From Dyella caseinilytica (GTDB taxonomy: Bacteria; Pseudomonadota; Gammaproteobacteria; Xanthomonadales; Rhodanobacteraceae): a DNA stretch of 64,000 bases. Positions 13,098 through 23,862 of the stretch are shown in pieces. A program made the translations under genes and the position numbers. Position 1 is the first letter of the stretch; each line of letters begins with the position of its first letter. The stretch is taken from contig NZ_CP064030.1 in assembly GCF_016865235.1 (NCBI RefSeq), forward strand, positions 124,001 through 188,000. Direction: 5' to 3'. Below the pieces are notes generated by a model, which made no database searches, was not told the DNA's origin, and saw nothing but the letters and a program-made list of their open reading frames with translations.

Positions 13098-13781
13098 GTG
13101 TTCGTCAATGTTGAAACCAGGCGTCAACCGCGTTTGCACTGGGCAGCAGGGCTGCTGATTACCGTTTGCGTCATTACTTTTGTGGTTCTCGCGCTGATGG
13201 ATGCACCGCAGCGCAATACGTTTCTGCTGGAATGGGGAACTGTTCCGGCCAACATTTTCGATACGCATCAGCCGATTTGGCAGCAATTGCGCGATCCAGC
13301 CTTGCTGCGTCTCTTCACAGCACTGTTCATTCACGTCGCTTGGCTGCATCTGCTAAGCAACCTGCTGTTCTTGATGATTTTCGGCATACCCGCGGAGCGG
13401 GCTCTGGGATCGGTCCGCTTTCTGGTGCTGTTTCTACTGGGCGGCGTGGTGGCCAATTTTGCCGGAGCCGTTTCACTGGCAGGGGAGGCTAGGCCGATTA
13501 TCGGGTGCAGTGGCGCTGTGTCCGCCGTGCTCGGTGCTTACGTTTCACTATTCCCGCGTGCACGGTTGGGATTGGTTCTGCCGCTGGGCTTCTTTCTGGA
13601 ATTTGTGCGCGTGCCGGCCTTTCTGTTGATCGGTATTTGGGCCCTGCTCCAGCTGCTCTTCAGCTACGTCGGCCCCGGCTACGGCGGCTACGCGTGGTGG
13701 ACTCACTTGGCGGGCTTCCTGTTCGGGGTGGTGTTTGCCTTGATGTCACGCGGCGCGATCATGCGTCGCATGCGCCGGTAA
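13098..13781 (+). CDS. Rhomboid-family intramembrane serine protease
   Basis: A 227-residue integral membrane protease with about six transmembrane segments. The catalytic dyad is visible: S138 in GCSGAVSAVLGAY (the GxSG motif) and H203 in AWWTHLAGFLFG. The oxyanion and helix-packing residues H79, H84 and N88 are in FIHVAWLHLLSN. The GTG at 13098 is preferred because AGGAGA precedes it at proper distance; an upstream TTG at 13080 would overlap that site. It stands nine bases before a DUF1820 gene, so the two are likely co-transcribed. The substrate is unknown. Confidence 0.88.
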   Translation: MFVNVETRRQPRLHWAAGLLITVCVITFVVLALMDAPQRNTFLLEWGTVPANIFDTHQPIWQQLRDPALLRLFTALFIHVAWLHLLSNLLFLMIFGIPAERALGSVRFLVLFLLGGVVANFAGAVSLAGEARPIIGCSGAVSAVLGAYVSLFPRARLGLVLPLGFFLEFVRVPAFLLIGIWALLQLLFSYVGPGYGGYAWWTHLAGFLFGVVFALMSRGAIMRRMRR

Positions 13782-13790
13782 AATAAGGCT

Positions 13791-14114
13791 ATGCGTAATA
13801 AGAAACTCTACAAAGTCACCTTCCTCCATCTAGGCAAGTGCTACGAGCTTTACGCGCAGCATGTTGCATCGAGCGGCCTATGGGGATTCACGGAAGTTGG
13901 CGACCTGCAGTTTGAGCCTGCTGGCGAAGGTTTGTTGGTGGATCCCACCGAGGAACGCTTACGCGAAGAATTCAAGGATACGCGGGTGCTGCATTTGCCG
14001 ATGCAGTCCATCGTGCGCATTGAGGAAGTCGAACGCAAAGGCGCATTGGTGATCCGCGACGCGGCGGATGGTCAGAAGGTCACGCCGTTTCCGATGCCGC
14101 CACGTCCGCGCTGA
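13791..14114 (+). CDS. DUF1820 family protein
   Basis: A 107-residue soluble protein of the gammaproteobacterial DUF1820 family. It has the conserved opening KLYKVTFLHLGKCYELYA, the central FTEVGDLQFE, and DPTEERLREEFKDTRVLHLP. No catalytic motif is evident and the biochemical function is unknown. It follows the rhomboid gene by nine bases and is followed by a convergent amidotransferase gene. The start at the first ATG gives the full family length. Confidence 0.8.
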   Translation: MRNKKLYKVTFLHLGKCYELYAQHVASSGLWGFTEVGDLQFEPAGEGLLVDPTEERLREEFKDTRVLHLPMQSIVRIEEVERKGALVIRDAADGQKVTPFPMPPRPR

Positions 14115-14134
14115 GTAGGGGTGTTACACGCGTC

Positions 14135-14866
14135 TTAGCGCGCACTGCGGCTGAATCCATGATGCCGCGAAAACGTCTTTAACAGACGGCGCGCCAAAGG
14201 CGTGGCGGCGACCTGTCGGAATGTATGCTGCGGATCGAAGCCCTCACGGCGCATGTCGTGATGCTTGCGGCGGATATACGCACGCATGATGTCGGCATTG
14301 AATTCCGGGTGGAACTGCGTGCTGACCGCGTTGCGCCCATAACGGAGCAAATGATGCGGGTCGCGCTCGGACCGTGCCAATATGTGCGCGCCCTTGGGAA
14401 TTTCCAGAACGCTTTGCTCATGCGTCGCATGCGCACGGAATGTCGTCTCTTGCATGTGTCCGGTCAGCGAATCCTGCGCAGCTTCAGGCAGCAACTCGAT
14501 CGGCACGGTTCCAATCTCGCGTCCGCCGGGTAGATAGTCGACACGACCTCCCAATGCGTGGGACATAAGCTGATGGCCATAGCACACGCCGATCAAGGGC
14601 AAGTCGATGTCCATCGCGTTGCGGATCCAGCCCGCGGTGTTTTCGCTCCACGAGGCTCGCTCGGTCACCATGGCGGCTGAGCCAGTGATCAACGCGCCTG
14701 CTACGTCAGCCGGAGGCGGCAGATGTTCGCCGGCGGCAACATCGATCACCTGCACTTGATGCGGCTCCAAGCGAGCCGCGAGCCGGAACCAATCAGGAAA
14801 GTCACCGTGACGGGCGCGGATGTTGTCGGGGGCTTGTCCGGTACGAATGATCAGAAAGGGCTTCAT
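14135..14866 (-). CDS. Class I glutamine amidotransferase-like protein
   Basis: A 243-residue stand-alone GATase. The triad is present: C95 in GVCYGHQL, and H186 and E188 in STQFHPEF. An early oxyanion-type GALITGSAAMV segment is at 57-67. Family members resemble the GuaA amidotransferase domain (YfeJ-type) and usually lack a known acceptor partner. The ATG at 14866 is chosen over an upstream TTG because it starts MKPFLIIRTG, the expected first beta strand. It lies 28 bases downstream of the GspE-type gene and could share its transcript. Confidence 0.8.
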   Translation of the reverse strand: MKPFLIIRTGQAPDNIRARHGDFPDWFRLAARLEPHQVQVIDVAAGEHLPPPADVAGALITGSAAMVTERASWSENTAGWIRNAMDIDLPLIGVCYGHQLMSHALGGRVDYLPGGREIGTVPIELLPEAAQDSLTGHMQETTFRAHATHEQSVLEIPKGAHILARSERDPHHLLRYGRNAVSTQFHPEFNADIMRAYIRRKHHDMRREGFDPQHTFRQVAATPLARRLLKTFSRHHGFSRSAR

Positions 14867-14894
14867 AGAACGGTTGGGTAAATCAGGCAAAACG

Positions 14895-16718
14895 TTAAAG
14901 TGGAGTATCTTCGATGTGCTCGACAGGTGGCAGTACCGTCAACACTTCCTGGACAGTCGTCACGCCACGCGCCACTTGATCGGCTGCCGAGATGCGTAAT
15001 GGACGCATACCTTCGACTAATGCAGCCTGACCGAAACGGATCAGATCGAGCTGCGCGCCGATCATGCCGCGCAGACGCGGACTCAGCTGCATCATTTCAT
15101 AGATGCCGGTGCGTCCGAGAAAACCGGTATTGCGGCATTCCAGGCAACCCGCCGGCTTGAACACCCGCTCAGGTACCGGAATCGACCAGCCGTGCGTCAA
15201 CACGGTCCATTCATGCGGATCCTGCTGCGCTTCCGTCTTGCAGTGCGGACACAAGGTGCGCACGAGTCGCTGTGCGACCACGCCGCTCACCGTCGATTGG
15301 ATCAGGTAATGCGGCACGCCAAGATCGAGCAGTCGCGTGATCGCGCTCGGCGCATCGTTGGTATGCAGCGTGGATAGCACCAGATGCCCGGTCAGCGACG
15401 CCTGCACCGCCATTTGTGCGGTTTCCAGATCGCGAATTTCGCCGACCATGATGATGTCCGGATCCTGACGCAGCAGCGTACGCACGCCCGCAGCGAAATC
15501 CAGGTCGATCGAGGGCTGCACCTGCATCTGGTTGAATTCGGGCGAGACCATTTCGATCGGGTCTTCCACCGTGCAGACGTTGATGTCCGGTGTGGCCAGA
15601 TGTTTCAGCGTCGAATAGAGCGTGGTGGTTTTGCCAGAACCCGTAGGACCCGTCACCAGCACGATGCCGTGTGGACGCTCCACCAGTCCGCGCCACAACG
15701 CATCTTCGGTCGGCGAGAAACCCAATTGCGAAAAGTCTTTGGCGACGATGTCCGGATCGAAAATACGCATCACCATCTTTTCGCCGAAAGCGGTCGGCAT
15801 GCTGGAGATACGCAGTTCCACCTCGCGCCCGGATGTCGCGCGGGTCTTGATGCGGCCGTCTTGCGGACGACGCTTTTCCGCCACGTCCATGCGCGAAAGA
15901 ATCTTGATACGCGAGGTGACGGCAGTCATCACCGGTGGCGGCAGCTCAAACACCTTGTGCATCAAGCCATCAATGCGAAAGCGCATCAAGCCGGCTTCGC
16001 GGCGCGGCTCCAGATGGATATCCGAAGCGCGTTGTTCGAACGCGTATTGCAGCAGCCAGTCGACGATGTGCACCACATGGCGATCGTCAGCACCCACCTC
16101 TCCGGCCTTGCCCAGTTCCAGCAACTGTTCGAAGTTGAGCAAGGTGCTGGTGTCGTAACCGCTCTGGTTCTTGGCATCCCTGGCCAGCTGGATCGAGCGC
16201 TGGACACCATAGAACTCCTGCAAATAGCGATTGATGTCGATCGGGCTGGAGACGACCCGGTGTACGTCCCGGCGCAACATGTGGGACAGATCCTTGGCCC
16301 AGGTGTTGTCGAACGGCTCGGCCGTCGCGAACGTCACTTCGCCTGTGGCCACCGCCACCGGCAGGATGCGATGGCGCTGGGCATAGGCGTGGCTGACCAC
16401 CTGAGTCACGGCAGCCACATTGATCTTCATCGGATCGATCTTGAGATAGGGTATGCCGGCCTGGCCGGCGAGCCACTCGGTCAAACCTTCGAGGCTGAGC
16501 GGACGGCCCGGATCGCGCTGGTTGCTGAGCTTGGCGTTGGCAATGATCACCAGCGGGTTCAGCTCTACGCTGCTGCGGCCCGCCTGATGGCCCAGTCGCA
16601 GCTGCTTGGCATCGTCAGCCAGAAGATGGCCATCGACCACCAGAGCAGCTAGCACATCATCCAGGGCCAGCCGGCCGCGGCGGCCAAGCATGGAGGCGAT
16701 TTGTTGAGTTGCAGCCAT
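14895..16718 (-). CDS. GspE/PilB-family secretion or pilus assembly ATPase
   Basis: A 607-residue hexameric traffic ATPase. Its N-terminal GspE-N-like region covers about 1-180. The ATPase core has Walker A GPTGSGKTT (357-365), an Asp box CTVEDPIE, Walker B with DPDIIMVGEIRD (419-430) and a His box LSTLHTND. A zinc module has paired cysteines C490/C493 and C525/C528. The frame continues open to 17144, but that part is antisense to glyQ; the ATG at 16718 behind GGGATC is the sensible start. No other secretion or pilus genes adjoin it, so it is an isolated family member of unknown partner system. Confidence 0.85.
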   Translation of the reverse strand: MAATQQIASMLGRRGRLALDDVLAALVVDGHLLADDAKQLRLGHQAGRSSVELNPLVIIANAKLSNQRDPGRPLSLEGLTEWLAGQAGIPYLKIDPMKINVAAVTQVVSHAYAQRHRILPVAVATGEVTFATAEPFDNTWAKDLSHMLRRDVHRVVSSPIDINRYLQEFYGVQRSIQLARDAKNQSGYDTSTLLNFEQLLELGKAGEVGADDRHVVHIVDWLLQYAFEQRASDIHLEPRREAGLMRFRIDGLMHKVFELPPPVMTAVTSRIKILSRMDVAEKRRPQDGRIKTRATSGREVELRISSMPTAFGEKMVMRIFDPDIVAKDFSQLGFSPTEDALWRGLVERPHGIVLVTGPTGSGKTTTLYSTLKHLATPDINVCTVEDPIEMVSPEFNQMQVQPSIDLDFAAGVRTLLRQDPDIIMVGEIRDLETAQMAVQASLTGHLVLSTLHTNDAPSAITRLLDLGVPHYLIQSTVSGVVAQRLVRTLCPHCKTEAQQDPHEWTVLTHGWSIPVPERVFKPAGCLECRNTGFLGRTGIYEMMQLSPRLRGMIGAQLDLIRFGQAALVEGMRPLRISAADQVARGVTTVQEVLTVLPPVEHIEDTPL

Positions 16719-16817
16719 ATGCGGAGATCCCCCGAATGGGCATCGATCGCCGGGAAAAACGGCGAAATGATGCGCTGCGGCTATACTAACGCGCTTTACA
16801 CTTAGGTTAGGAAAGCA

Positions 16818-17729
16818 ATGTCCGCACCTACCTTCCAGGATGTGATCCAGACCCTCAACCGCTACTGGGCGAAGCAGGGTTGCGTGCTGTTGCAGCCCCT
16901 CGATACCGAGGTCGGCGCTGGCACGTTCCACCCCGCCACGTTCCTGCGTGCGCTGGGGCCTGAGCCGTGGGCCGCTGCCTACGTGCAGCCCTCGCGTCGC
17001 CCCACTGACGGCCGTTACGGCGAAAACCCCAATCGCCTGCAGCATTACTACCAGTACCAGGTGGTGATGAAGCCGAACCCTGACAATATCCTGGAGCTCT
17101 ACATCGGCTCGCTGAAGGAGCTCGGCCTCGATCCGCAGGTGCACGACCTGCGCTTCGTGGAAGACAACTGGGAATCACCCACCCTGGGCGCCTGGGGACT
17201 GGGTTGGGAGGTGTGGCTCAACGGCATGGAAGTCACCCAGTTCACCTACTTCCAGCAGGCAGGTGGCCTGGAGTGCAGGCCGGTGACCGGCGAGATCACC
17301 TACGGTCTCGAGCGCCTGACGATGTACCTGCAGAACGTGGACAACGTCTACGATCTGATCTGGACCGAAAACCCACACGGCAAGATCACCTACGGCGACG
17401 TGTTCCACCAGAACGAAGTGGAGCAGAGCACCTACAACTTCGAACATGCCAATGTGGCCGAGTTGTTGCGCTGGTTCGACGTGTGCGAAAGCGAAGCCAA
17501 CAAGCTGATCGCGGCGGGATTGCCATTGCCTGCTTACGAGCAGGTTATGAAAGCCAGCCATACCTTCAATTTGCTGGACGCTCGCCGCGCCATCAGTGTC
17601 ACCGAGCGGCAGCGCTACATTTTGCGCGTACGTACCTTGTCGCGTGGTGTGGCCGAAGCCTATGTGTCACAACGTGAAAAACTCGGTTTCCCGGGTCTGA
17701 AGAACAAGAAAAAGGAGCAGGCTGCATGA
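16818..17729 (+). CDS. glyQ: Glycyl-tRNA synthetase alpha subunit
   Basis: A 303-residue class II synthetase subunit of the alpha2-beta2 bacterial GlyRS. It starts with [20 protein letters not shown] and contains [19 protein letters not shown] and the motif-2 region [20 protein letters not shown], as in the family. It charges tRNA-Gly together with GlyS. Its stop overlaps the glyS start (ATGA at 17726-17729), so the subunits are translationally coupled. The promoter lies in the 99-bp gap shared with the divergent GspE-type gene. Confidence 0.97.
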   Translation: MSAPTFQDVIQTLNRYWAKQGCVLLQPLDTEVGAGTFHPATFLRALGPEPWAAAYVQPSRRPTDGRYGENPNRLQHYYQYQVVMKPNPDNILELYIGSLKELGLDPQVHDLRFVEDNWESPTLGAWGLGWEVWLNGMEVTQFTYFQQAGGLECRPVTGEITYGLERLTMYLQNVDNVYDLIWTENPHGKITYGDVFHQNEVEQSTYNFEHANVAELLRWFDVCESEANKLIAAGLPLPAYEQVMKASHTFNLLDARRAISVTERQRYILRVRTLSRGVAEAYVSQREKLGFPGLKNKKKEQAA

Positions 17730-19873
17730 GCGCCGCCAAGTCATTGCTCATCGAACTGGGCACGGAAGAGTTGCCGCCGAAGGCGCTTGATGAACTGGGT
17801 GCCGCATTCCTGCGTGGCGTCTGCGACGGTTTGAGCAAGCGTGGCGTTGTCGCGTCACTGGAACAGGCGAAGGTATACGTTACGCCGCGCCGTTTGGCCG
17901 TCTATATCCCTGATGTCGCTGTCTCGCAGCCGGAGCAGTCGCTGGAGCGCCGTGGCCCTGCCGTCAATGCGGCGATGGATGCCGATGGCAATCCCAGCAA
18001 GGCTTTGCTTGGCTTCGCGCAATCGTGTGGCGTCAGCGTCGAGCAATTGGAAAAGCTGGAAACCGACAAGGGTGCGTGGTTCGTCTCCCGCACGGTGAAA
18101 CCCGGTCAGCCGGTCGCGTCACTGCTTCCTGACATTGTCGATGAAGCACTCAAGGGATTGCCGATTCCCAAGCCGATGCACTGGTCCGATCACGAGTACA
18201 CCTTCGTACGTCCGGTGCATTGGCTGGTGATCCTGCACGGCTCCGATATCGTCGACGGCGAGGTGCTGGGTTTGCGCAGTGGACGCCAGTCGCGCGGCCA
18301 CCGCTTCATGCATCCGCAGCCGGTACACGTGGCCGATGCCGATAGCTGGTTGGATGCGATGCGCATGTCGAAGGTGCTGGCCGATCCGGCTGAACGTCGC
18401 CAGCGTATTCGCGAGGAAGTCGCGCACGCCGCCAAGCAGACCGGTGGCGAACCGCGTTTGGACGATGCACTGTTGAATGAGATCGCCAATCTCACCGAAT
18501 GGCCGGTTGCCATCGCGTGCACATTCGAGCACGAATTCCTCAGCGTGCCACCGGAAGCTCTGGTGACCACGATGGAAGCGAACCAGAAATTCGTACCGGT
18601 GTTCGATGCACACGGCGTGCTGACCCAGCACTTCATCGGCATCGCCAACATCGACAGCAAGCAGCCCGGCGAAATTCGCAAAGGCTACGAGCGTGTGATC
18701 CGTCCGCGTTTTGCCGATGCGAAGTTCTTCTGGGATGAAGACCTTAAAACGCCGCTTGCGAGCTATCAGGGAGCGTTGAAGAACGTTACCTATCAGCAGT
18801 CGCTGGGCAGCTTGTGGGACAAGAGCGTGCGCGTCGCCGAACTCGCTCGTGTTATCGCCAATCGCGTTGACGTCGATGCCGGGCAAGCAACGCGCGCAGC
18901 CAGTCTTGCCAAATGTGATCTGCTCACGCGCATGGTTGGCGAGTTCCCGGAACTGCAAGGCGTGATGGGCCGCTATTACGCACAGCACGACAAGGAGTCC
19001 GACGAAGTCGCTCATGCGCTGGACAGTGTGTATCAACCTCGCTTTGCCGGTGACACGATTGCCGCAGGCAAGGTTGGACAAGTACTTGCCGTCGCAGAAC
19101 GTGTCGATACTTTGACCGGCATCTTTGCGGTCGGCATGAAGCCGAGCGGCAACAAGGATCCGTTTGCACTGCGCCGAGCGGCATTAGGTCTGGCGCGTAC
19201 GCTGATTGAAGGCGGCCTCGATCTCGATCACAAGGCGTTGTTTGCCGAAGCGCTGGAACTGCTGCCCGATGCGGCGCTCGCCGCCGGCATCAAGCCGGGC
19301 AAGGATGGCAAGGTGCCTGCGTTCGATGCGGGGCAACGTCGTACCGCACTCGTGTCCGAACTCAGTGATTTCGTGCTTGAGCGCCTGCGCGGTTACTACG
19401 CTGAAAAAGGATTCACCATCGAGCAGTACGAAGCCGTGCTGGCTGTTGTGCCGATCAGCCTGGTTGACTTCGATCATCGCTTGCGTGCAGTGGTTGAATT
19501 CGGGCGTCGTCCGGAAGCCGCGAGTCTGGCGAGCGCCAATAAGCGCGTGGCGAATATCCTGCGCAAGCAGCAGGAAGAGCACGGTACGGAAAGCATCGGC
19601 AGCCATGTCGATCCATCTCATTTCGAGGCAGATGCGGAGCGTGCGCTGGCACAAGCCTTGGAGGCCGCGCAATCGGATAACGCTACGGCTTTGCAGCATC
19701 GCGATTACACCGCGGTGCTTGCGCGTCTGGCCCAATTGCAGGCGCCGGTGGATGCATTCTTCGATGATGTGCTGGTGAACGCCGAGAATCCCGCAGTGCG
19801 TGCTAACCGGCTTGCTCTGCTGGGACGTCTGAAAGCGCAGTTCACGGCCATTGCGGATATTGCACGGCTGTAA
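17726..19873 (+). CDS. glyS: Glycyl-tRNA synthetase beta subunit
   Basis: A 715-residue large subunit carrying tRNA-binding functions. The N-terminal [15 protein letters not shown] is diagnostic, as are the internal HD-like region and the [14 protein letters not shown] and GDKDPF-like [18 protein letters not shown] segments. The C-terminal DALR-type anticodon domain contains [16 protein letters not shown]. Length equals the family norm (about 690-720). It overlaps glyQ by four bases and ends before a bidirectional terminator at 19990. Confidence 0.97.
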   Translation: MSAAKSLLIELGTEELPPKALDELGAAFLRGVCDGLSKRGVVASLEQAKVYVTPRRLAVYIPDVAVSQPEQSLERRGPAVNAAMDADGNPSKALLGFAQSCGVSVEQLEKLETDKGAWFVSRTVKPGQPVASLLPDIVDEALKGLPIPKPMHWSDHEYTFVRPVHWLVILHGSDIVDGEVLGLRSGRQSRGHRFMHPQPVHVADADSWLDAMRMSKVLADPAERRQRIREEVAHAAKQTGGEPRLDDALLNEIANLTEWPVAIACTFEHEFLSVPPEALVTTMEANQKFVPVFDAHGVLTQHFIGIANIDSKQPGEIRKGYERVIRPRFADAKFFWDEDLKTPLASYQGALKNVTYQQSLGSLWDKSVRVAELARVIANRVDVDAGQATRAASLAKCDLLTRMVGEFPELQGVMGRYYAQHDKESDEVAHALDSVYQPRFAGDTIAAGKVGQVLAVAERVDTLTGIFAVGMKPSGNKDPFALRRAALGLARTLIEGGLDLDHKALFAEALELLPDAALAAGIKPGKDGKVPAFDAGQRRTALVSELSDFVLERLRGYYAEKGFTIEQYEAVLAVVPISLVDFDHRLRAVVEFGRRPEAASLASANKRVANILRKQQEEHGTESIGSHVDPSHFEADAERALAQALEAAQSDNATALQHRDYTAVLARLAQLQAPVDAFFDDVLVNAENPAVRANRLALLGRLKAQFTAIADIARL

Positions 19874-19989
19874 TCGAAGACATGGAGACATGAGTGAAGA
19901 GGTGTAAGTCGTGGTAATAGAACGAAGACGCGCTGCATTCACACCTCAGCTTCATTCCTGATTTCTGCGCTTGCGCAAGCAAGAAAAGA

Positions 19990-20019
19990 AAAAGGCGATC
20001 CGAAGGATCGCCTTTTTTT
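19990..20019. terminator. Bidirectional intrinsic terminator between glyS and the TonB receptor
   Basis: An 11-bp stem AAAGGCGATCC / GGATCGCCTTT with a GAA loop. An A-tract precedes and a T7 run follows, so it can end transcripts from both convergent genes. Confidence 0.88.
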
Positions 20020-20044
20020 CTGAACGTATCAAACTCTTGAATGC

Positions 20045-22897
20045 TTAGAACTTCTGACTGTACTGCACGTAGAAATAACGATCGATGTCGAATTGCGGGT
20101 TGTACGGCGGACTGCCGGAACCAGCAAAGGACACGTTGTAGTAGTACGGCCCCTTCTTGTTGAAGATGTTGTTCACACCCACCGAAAGCGTGCCGTCCCA
20201 AGGTGTTTTGTAACGGAATTGGGCATCGTTGAAAGTTGCCGAACCCTTCTGGGCCATGCCTTGGCCGGGGTCGACCGGATTGGGGTAATCCGGATTGTTG
20301 CATTCGACGCCGACATCCCAGCAGCTGTCCTTGAGGCCCGAGTAGTAGCGTACCGTCCAGCTCGCTCCAAATTGTTTGTAGTCCCAATCCAGCTGCACGT
20401 TGGTATGGACGCGATACAGTGCTTGCGTGCCGTTCATCCAGCCAGCCAGGTTCTTGGTCAGCGAACCTGGACCATTACTGGTTTGGTACGTGCTCAGGTA
20501 GTTGCCGTCCAAGCCCACGCGGAATTGGCCAAACGGCGTCGACGGCAAGCGATAGTGAATGCCAAAGTCAAAGCCGCTGGTGTTGATGGCACCAAGGTTC
20601 ACCGGGCCTTCGCGTAGTGACGTAATCAAACCGGAACTATCGCGAGTGATGTTGCTGCAGTAGTTGGGCAGGTTGTCGACGTAGCAATAGTTCAGAACAT
20701 CACTGGCACCGAGATACGTGATCGCTTGCTTCAAGCGGATGTCGTAATAGTCCACCGACATATCCAGACCATCGACGTAGTGTGGGCTGTAGACCAGGCC
20801 CATCGTGCGGGTGCTGGAGGTTTCCGGCTTCAGATTCGGATTGGAGCCCAGCGTGAAAGGAATGGTCGTCTGCCCGCCGCCGGGTCCGACCGGGCCTGAT
20901 TGACTGACCTGACGATAGTTCGCCGGTACGTGACCGGCCGCACAAGACGCCGCTATGCTCGGATTGCTGGCCGCAGCACCGTAGGCGCTGTCGCAGGGAT
21001 CGAGGAACGTTTCAAAGCTCTGTGCATCACCGCCATAAAGATCCTGTAGTGCCGGAGCACGGAAGCCCTTGGCATAGGTGCCGCGTACCAGCAGGTCCGT
21101 GATGGGCCGCCAACGCACGCTGTATTTATTGTTGGTGGTGCTGCCAAAGTTGCTGTAGTGCGAATAGCGGCTGGCGACATTGATGCCCAGTTCCTGCGCA
21201 CCGGGCAGATCGCGCAACACGGGTACGTCCAGTTCCAGGTACGCTTCATTCACATCATAGCGACCGCTGCTGGGATCGCTGGCGAGATTGGTGGTCAGGC
21301 CCGCCGAGTCCGGACCGTAAGGGTTGAAGTAGCCTTTTTCGCGACGATGTTCCAAACCACCCGCGACATTGACCGTGCCCGCTGGCAGATCGAAGAGACC
21401 ACCACCGGTGTTGATCGTGATGTCGTCGGTCTGGCTTTGCTGGCGAGCAACACCCACGGAGTTGAGGTAATTCAACTGCGAGGAAGAGGTAAAGCCCGGG
21501 CCCGCAAGCACATTCCACGGTGTGCAGCCGGCAGCGCGCGCGGCCGCGTTGGCGCAGGCCAACTGCCCATCGATCATGGTGGTGGGGCCAATCGCATTGA
21601 GCAGATTCGGCAAATACAGGTTGCCGGTGGTGATCTGCCGGATCTTGGTCTGGGAGAACGTGTAGTTGGCGTCCCAGCTCCAATCGTGATTGAGGAAGTT
21701 GAAATACCCTTGGGCGCCCACGTCCAGGTGCGCCAGTCGGGAATTAGCCCACGTAATGCGCGGCAACTCGACGGTACGACGTGAGAACGTGGTTTCATCA
21801 CCCGGGAACGGGTTGTAGGCGTTATTCGGATCGATGACCACGTTGGCGGTATTGATCGCTGCCGTTGAAAGCGGATAGCCGGCCAGCTGACTACTGGTGT
21901 CACGCGTGCTGTACGTGGCGGTACCGCTCAGCGTGATGTCGTCGGTCAGCTTGTAGCGTTCCTGCGCGAACACGGTTTTCAGCTTGGAGCCGGCGCGGAA
22001 CGTCATGTCCTGGCTGGAGTTGTACAGATCGGACGGATCACCCTCGTACAGGTGGTAGCTGTTGATGTTTCCAGTGCCGGCATTGCCATGATTGATGACG
22101 TATTGATCGCCGGTGGCCGGGTCGGTCACACGGCCCCACGGGCCCATGCCCAGACCATCGTCGGGATGCCGCGGACCATAGGCATAACGGGTAATGTCGC
22201 GTGAGCGATCCCATATCGCCGATTCGTCCTGATAGGAAGCGCCGATGATGGTGGACGATTTCGCGGTGCTGTGGCCCCAGGTGAAGTCTGCATTTTTCTG
22301 CTGACCATCGCCCTTTTGGTTGGAGCCGTAATACACATTGGCTTCGGCGCCTTCGAACTTCTCGCGGGTGATGATGTTGACCACGCCGGCAATCGCATCG
22401 GAGCCATAGACGGACGACGCACCATCCTTCAGTACATCGATGCGCTCAATCATCGAAACCGGAATGGTGGACAGGTCGGTCAATCCGGAAAGGCTGGAGC
22501 TCCAGCGATGGCCATTGACCAGTACCAGCGTGCGGTTGGAACCCAAATAGCGGATATCGACATACCGACCGCCCACATCCATGCCGCTGCTCAGCGTGTC
22601 CTGCGGGGTGATATCGGGCGTACCGGCAGAAGGCAGCCGCGCCAGCACGTCGTTGAGGTTGGTCAGGCCGGTTGCCTGAATCTGCTGACGGGTCATCGTG
22701 TACACCGGCTGCGACGTTTCTACATCCACGCTGCGGATGTGCGAGCCAGTCACGGTCACGGTATCCAGGTCCTTGGCCTTTTTCGCGTCGGCCTGGTCAC
22801 TCTGGGACGTCGGCGTGGTGTCCTGCGCGGAAACGGCCCAGGAATGCAGCATGAGTGCCGTCGCAATGGCGGCGGCCAGCATGGTCTTCTGTTTCAT
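20045..22897 (-). CDS. TonB-dependent outer membrane receptor
   Basis: A 950-residue receptor for TonB-driven uptake of an unidentified ligand. A signal peptide covers about residues 1-25, ending in a VSAQ site. A TonB-box-like DTVTVTG is near the mature N-terminus. The plug domain follows ([33 protein letters not shown]). A long beta-barrel ends in ...FYVQYSQKF with the C-terminal aromatic needed for BAM insertion. The ATG at 22897 is preceded by GGAGGG. No transporter or degradation genes adjoin it. The upstream region carries repeated TTACGT-type motifs and an XRE regulator gene lies beyond. Confidence 0.9.
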   Translation of the reverse strand: MKQKTMLAAAIATALMLHSWAVSAQDTTPTSQSDQADAKKAKDLDTVTVTGSHIRSVDVETSQPVYTMTRQQIQATGLTNLNDVLARLPSAGTPDITPQDTLSSGMDVGGRYVDIRYLGSNRTLVLVNGHRWSSSLSGLTDLSTIPVSMIERIDVLKDGASSVYGSDAIAGVVNIITREKFEGAEANVYYGSNQKGDGQQKNADFTWGHSTAKSSTIIGASYQDESAIWDRSRDITRYAYGPRHPDDGLGMGPWGRVTDPATGDQYVINHGNAGTGNINSYHLYEGDPSDLYNSSQDMTFRAGSKLKTVFAQERYKLTDDITLSGTATYSTRDTSSQLAGYPLSTAAINTANVVIDPNNAYNPFPGDETTFSRRTVELPRITWANSRLAHLDVGAQGYFNFLNHDWSWDANYTFSQTKIRQITTGNLYLPNLLNAIGPTTMIDGQLACANAAARAAGCTPWNVLAGPGFTSSSQLNYLNSVGVARQQSQTDDITINTGGGLFDLPAGTVNVAGGLEHRREKGYFNPYGPDSAGLTTNLASDPSSGRYDVNEAYLELDVPVLRDLPGAQELGINVASRYSHYSNFGSTTNNKYSVRWRPITDLLVRGTYAKGFRAPALQDLYGGDAQSFETFLDPCDSAYGAAASNPSIAASCAAGHVPANYRQVSQSGPVGPGGGQTTIPFTLGSNPNLKPETSSTRTMGLVYSPHYVDGLDMSVDYYDIRLKQAITYLGASDVLNYCYVDNLPNYCSNITRDSSGLITSLREGPVNLGAINTSGFDFGIHYRLPSTPFGQFRVGLDGNYLSTYQTSNGPGSLTKNLAGWMNGTQALYRVHTNVQLDWDYKQFGASWTVRYYSGLKDSCWDVGVECNNPDYPNPVDPGQGMAQKGSATFNDAQFRYKTPWDGTLSVGVNNIFNKKGPYYYNVSFAGSGSPPYNPQFDIDRYFYVQYSQKF

Positions 22898-23077
22898 CAA
22901 ACACCCTCCAAACAGGCCGCCAGCCGTTGCATCTCCCTTCTCTGGCGCCCTGAAACTGTGGAAATGGCCTTCTGCGCATGAACTGTCCTGCGCAGCAGTG
23001 CCGCTGCATCGCCAGCCCCTGAGGAAGGCGATGTGATTTCCAAGTTAAGGCAAGTTTGTACGAAAACGCAATATATA

Positions 23078-23143
23078 GCGTAAGTTTAAAGACAGATTTA
23101 CGTAGAAGTTTACGTATTCCTGTTTTTAAGCAAGAACTTACGT
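23078..23143. promoter_or_regulatory. Cluster of TTACGT/TTACGC motifs upstream of the TonB receptor
   Basis: TTACGT occurs at 23098-23103, 23110-23115 and 23138-23143, and TTACGC on the minus strand at 23078-23083. Flanks are partly conserved (AACTTACGTTT, AGTTTACGTA, AAACTTACGCTA). The stretch is unusually A/T-rich for this genome and lies 180-245 bp upstream of the receptor start. It looks like an operator array. The adjacent XRE protein is the obvious candidate binder, but this is inference. No gene is seen in 22898-23274. Confidence 0.4.
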
Positions 23144-23220
23144 TTCTGCCGCGCAAGTACCTGTTTGAGGGCAAATCTGAACAAGAAGACGGCTTGAGGA
23201 GAGGTGCGACGTGAGCACAA

Positions 23221-23250
23221 AAAACGGCGGCCCGTGAAGGCCGCCGTTTT
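23221..23250 (-). terminator. Intrinsic terminator downstream of the XRE regulator gene
   Basis: A 12-bp stem AAAACGGCGGCC (23221-23232) / GGCCGCCGTTTT (23239-23250) with a six-base loop. On the minus strand it ends in a U-run (A-run at 23219-23224). It separates the regulator transcript from the receptor gene. Confidence 0.88.
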
Positions 23251-23274
23251 GAACACGCTAAAAAGAATGATCGA

Positions 23275-23862
23275 TCAGGCTGGCATGCGAGCCAGCAAGC
23301 GGTTGTTTTTCAGCCGCTCGGCAAGCCGGTGATTGAACGCAACCATGGCCGTGGCATCCACATCGGTGCCGCCTGGGCCAAGGATGTCGTAGAGCTCCAC
23401 CAGCATGTCGGAATTTTCCGCCAGCGTAAGGCTGCTGTCGGCCAAATCCAGTTCGGATTGCAGGATGTGCAACGCGGTGTTGAGCCGCTGCGCATCCATA
23501 CTGGCGCCGCTGGATTCCAGCGAATCGGCGGCGATACGCAGCTTCGAGCGGTGACGCTGCGGACTGGCCGTTTCGGCTGAGGTGGTAGCGTTGTCATCCG
23601 GTACTAGCGCGTTCGGATCGATTTGCATCGAGCCCTCGCCAGCGACCAGCCACACCAGGGAAATGCCCATCGTGCGAGCAAGCGTGACGCAGCGTGCGCG
23701 CGAGGGATCGGTGTTGCCATCTCGCCAACTGCGCACGACGCCTTCTGAAAAGCCGCACATGCGTGCGATTTCCGTGACACTGCCGACGCGTTGGATCAGC
23801 ACTTTGATGCGATCGGCAAACGTCGAGGTGGGTTGGAGATGGGTATTAGGAGGCAGATTCAT
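23275..23862 (-). CDS. XRE-family transcriptional regulator
   Basis: A 195-residue protein. Residues about 15-70 form a Cro/CI-type helix-turn-helix: TEIARMCGFSEGVVRSWRDG is the HTH, and SLVWLVAGEGSM closes the domain as in phage repressor-like regulators. A polar linker (80-100) joins a C-terminal helical region (LHILQSELDLADSSLTLAEN) of unknown type. No RecA-cleavable peptidase domain is seen. It is transcribed in the same direction as the TonB receptor but separated by its own terminator. The TTACGT cluster lies between them. Confidence 0.8.
   Translation of the reverse strand: MNLPPNTHLQPTSTFADRIKVLIQRVGSVTEIARMCGFSEGVVRSWRDGNTDPSRARCVTLARTMGISLVWLVAGEGSMQIDPNALVPDDNATTSAETASPQRHRSKLRIAADSLESSGASMDAQRLNTALHILQSELDLADSSLTLAENSDMLVELYDILGPGGTDVDATAMVAFNHRLAERLKNNRLLARMPA

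Noticed and set aside
16719..17144. N-terminal extension of the GspE-type frame to 749 residues
   Set aside because: This portion is antisense to glyQ and lacks GspE-N similarity; ATG at 16718 with a nearby SD-like site is sufficient.
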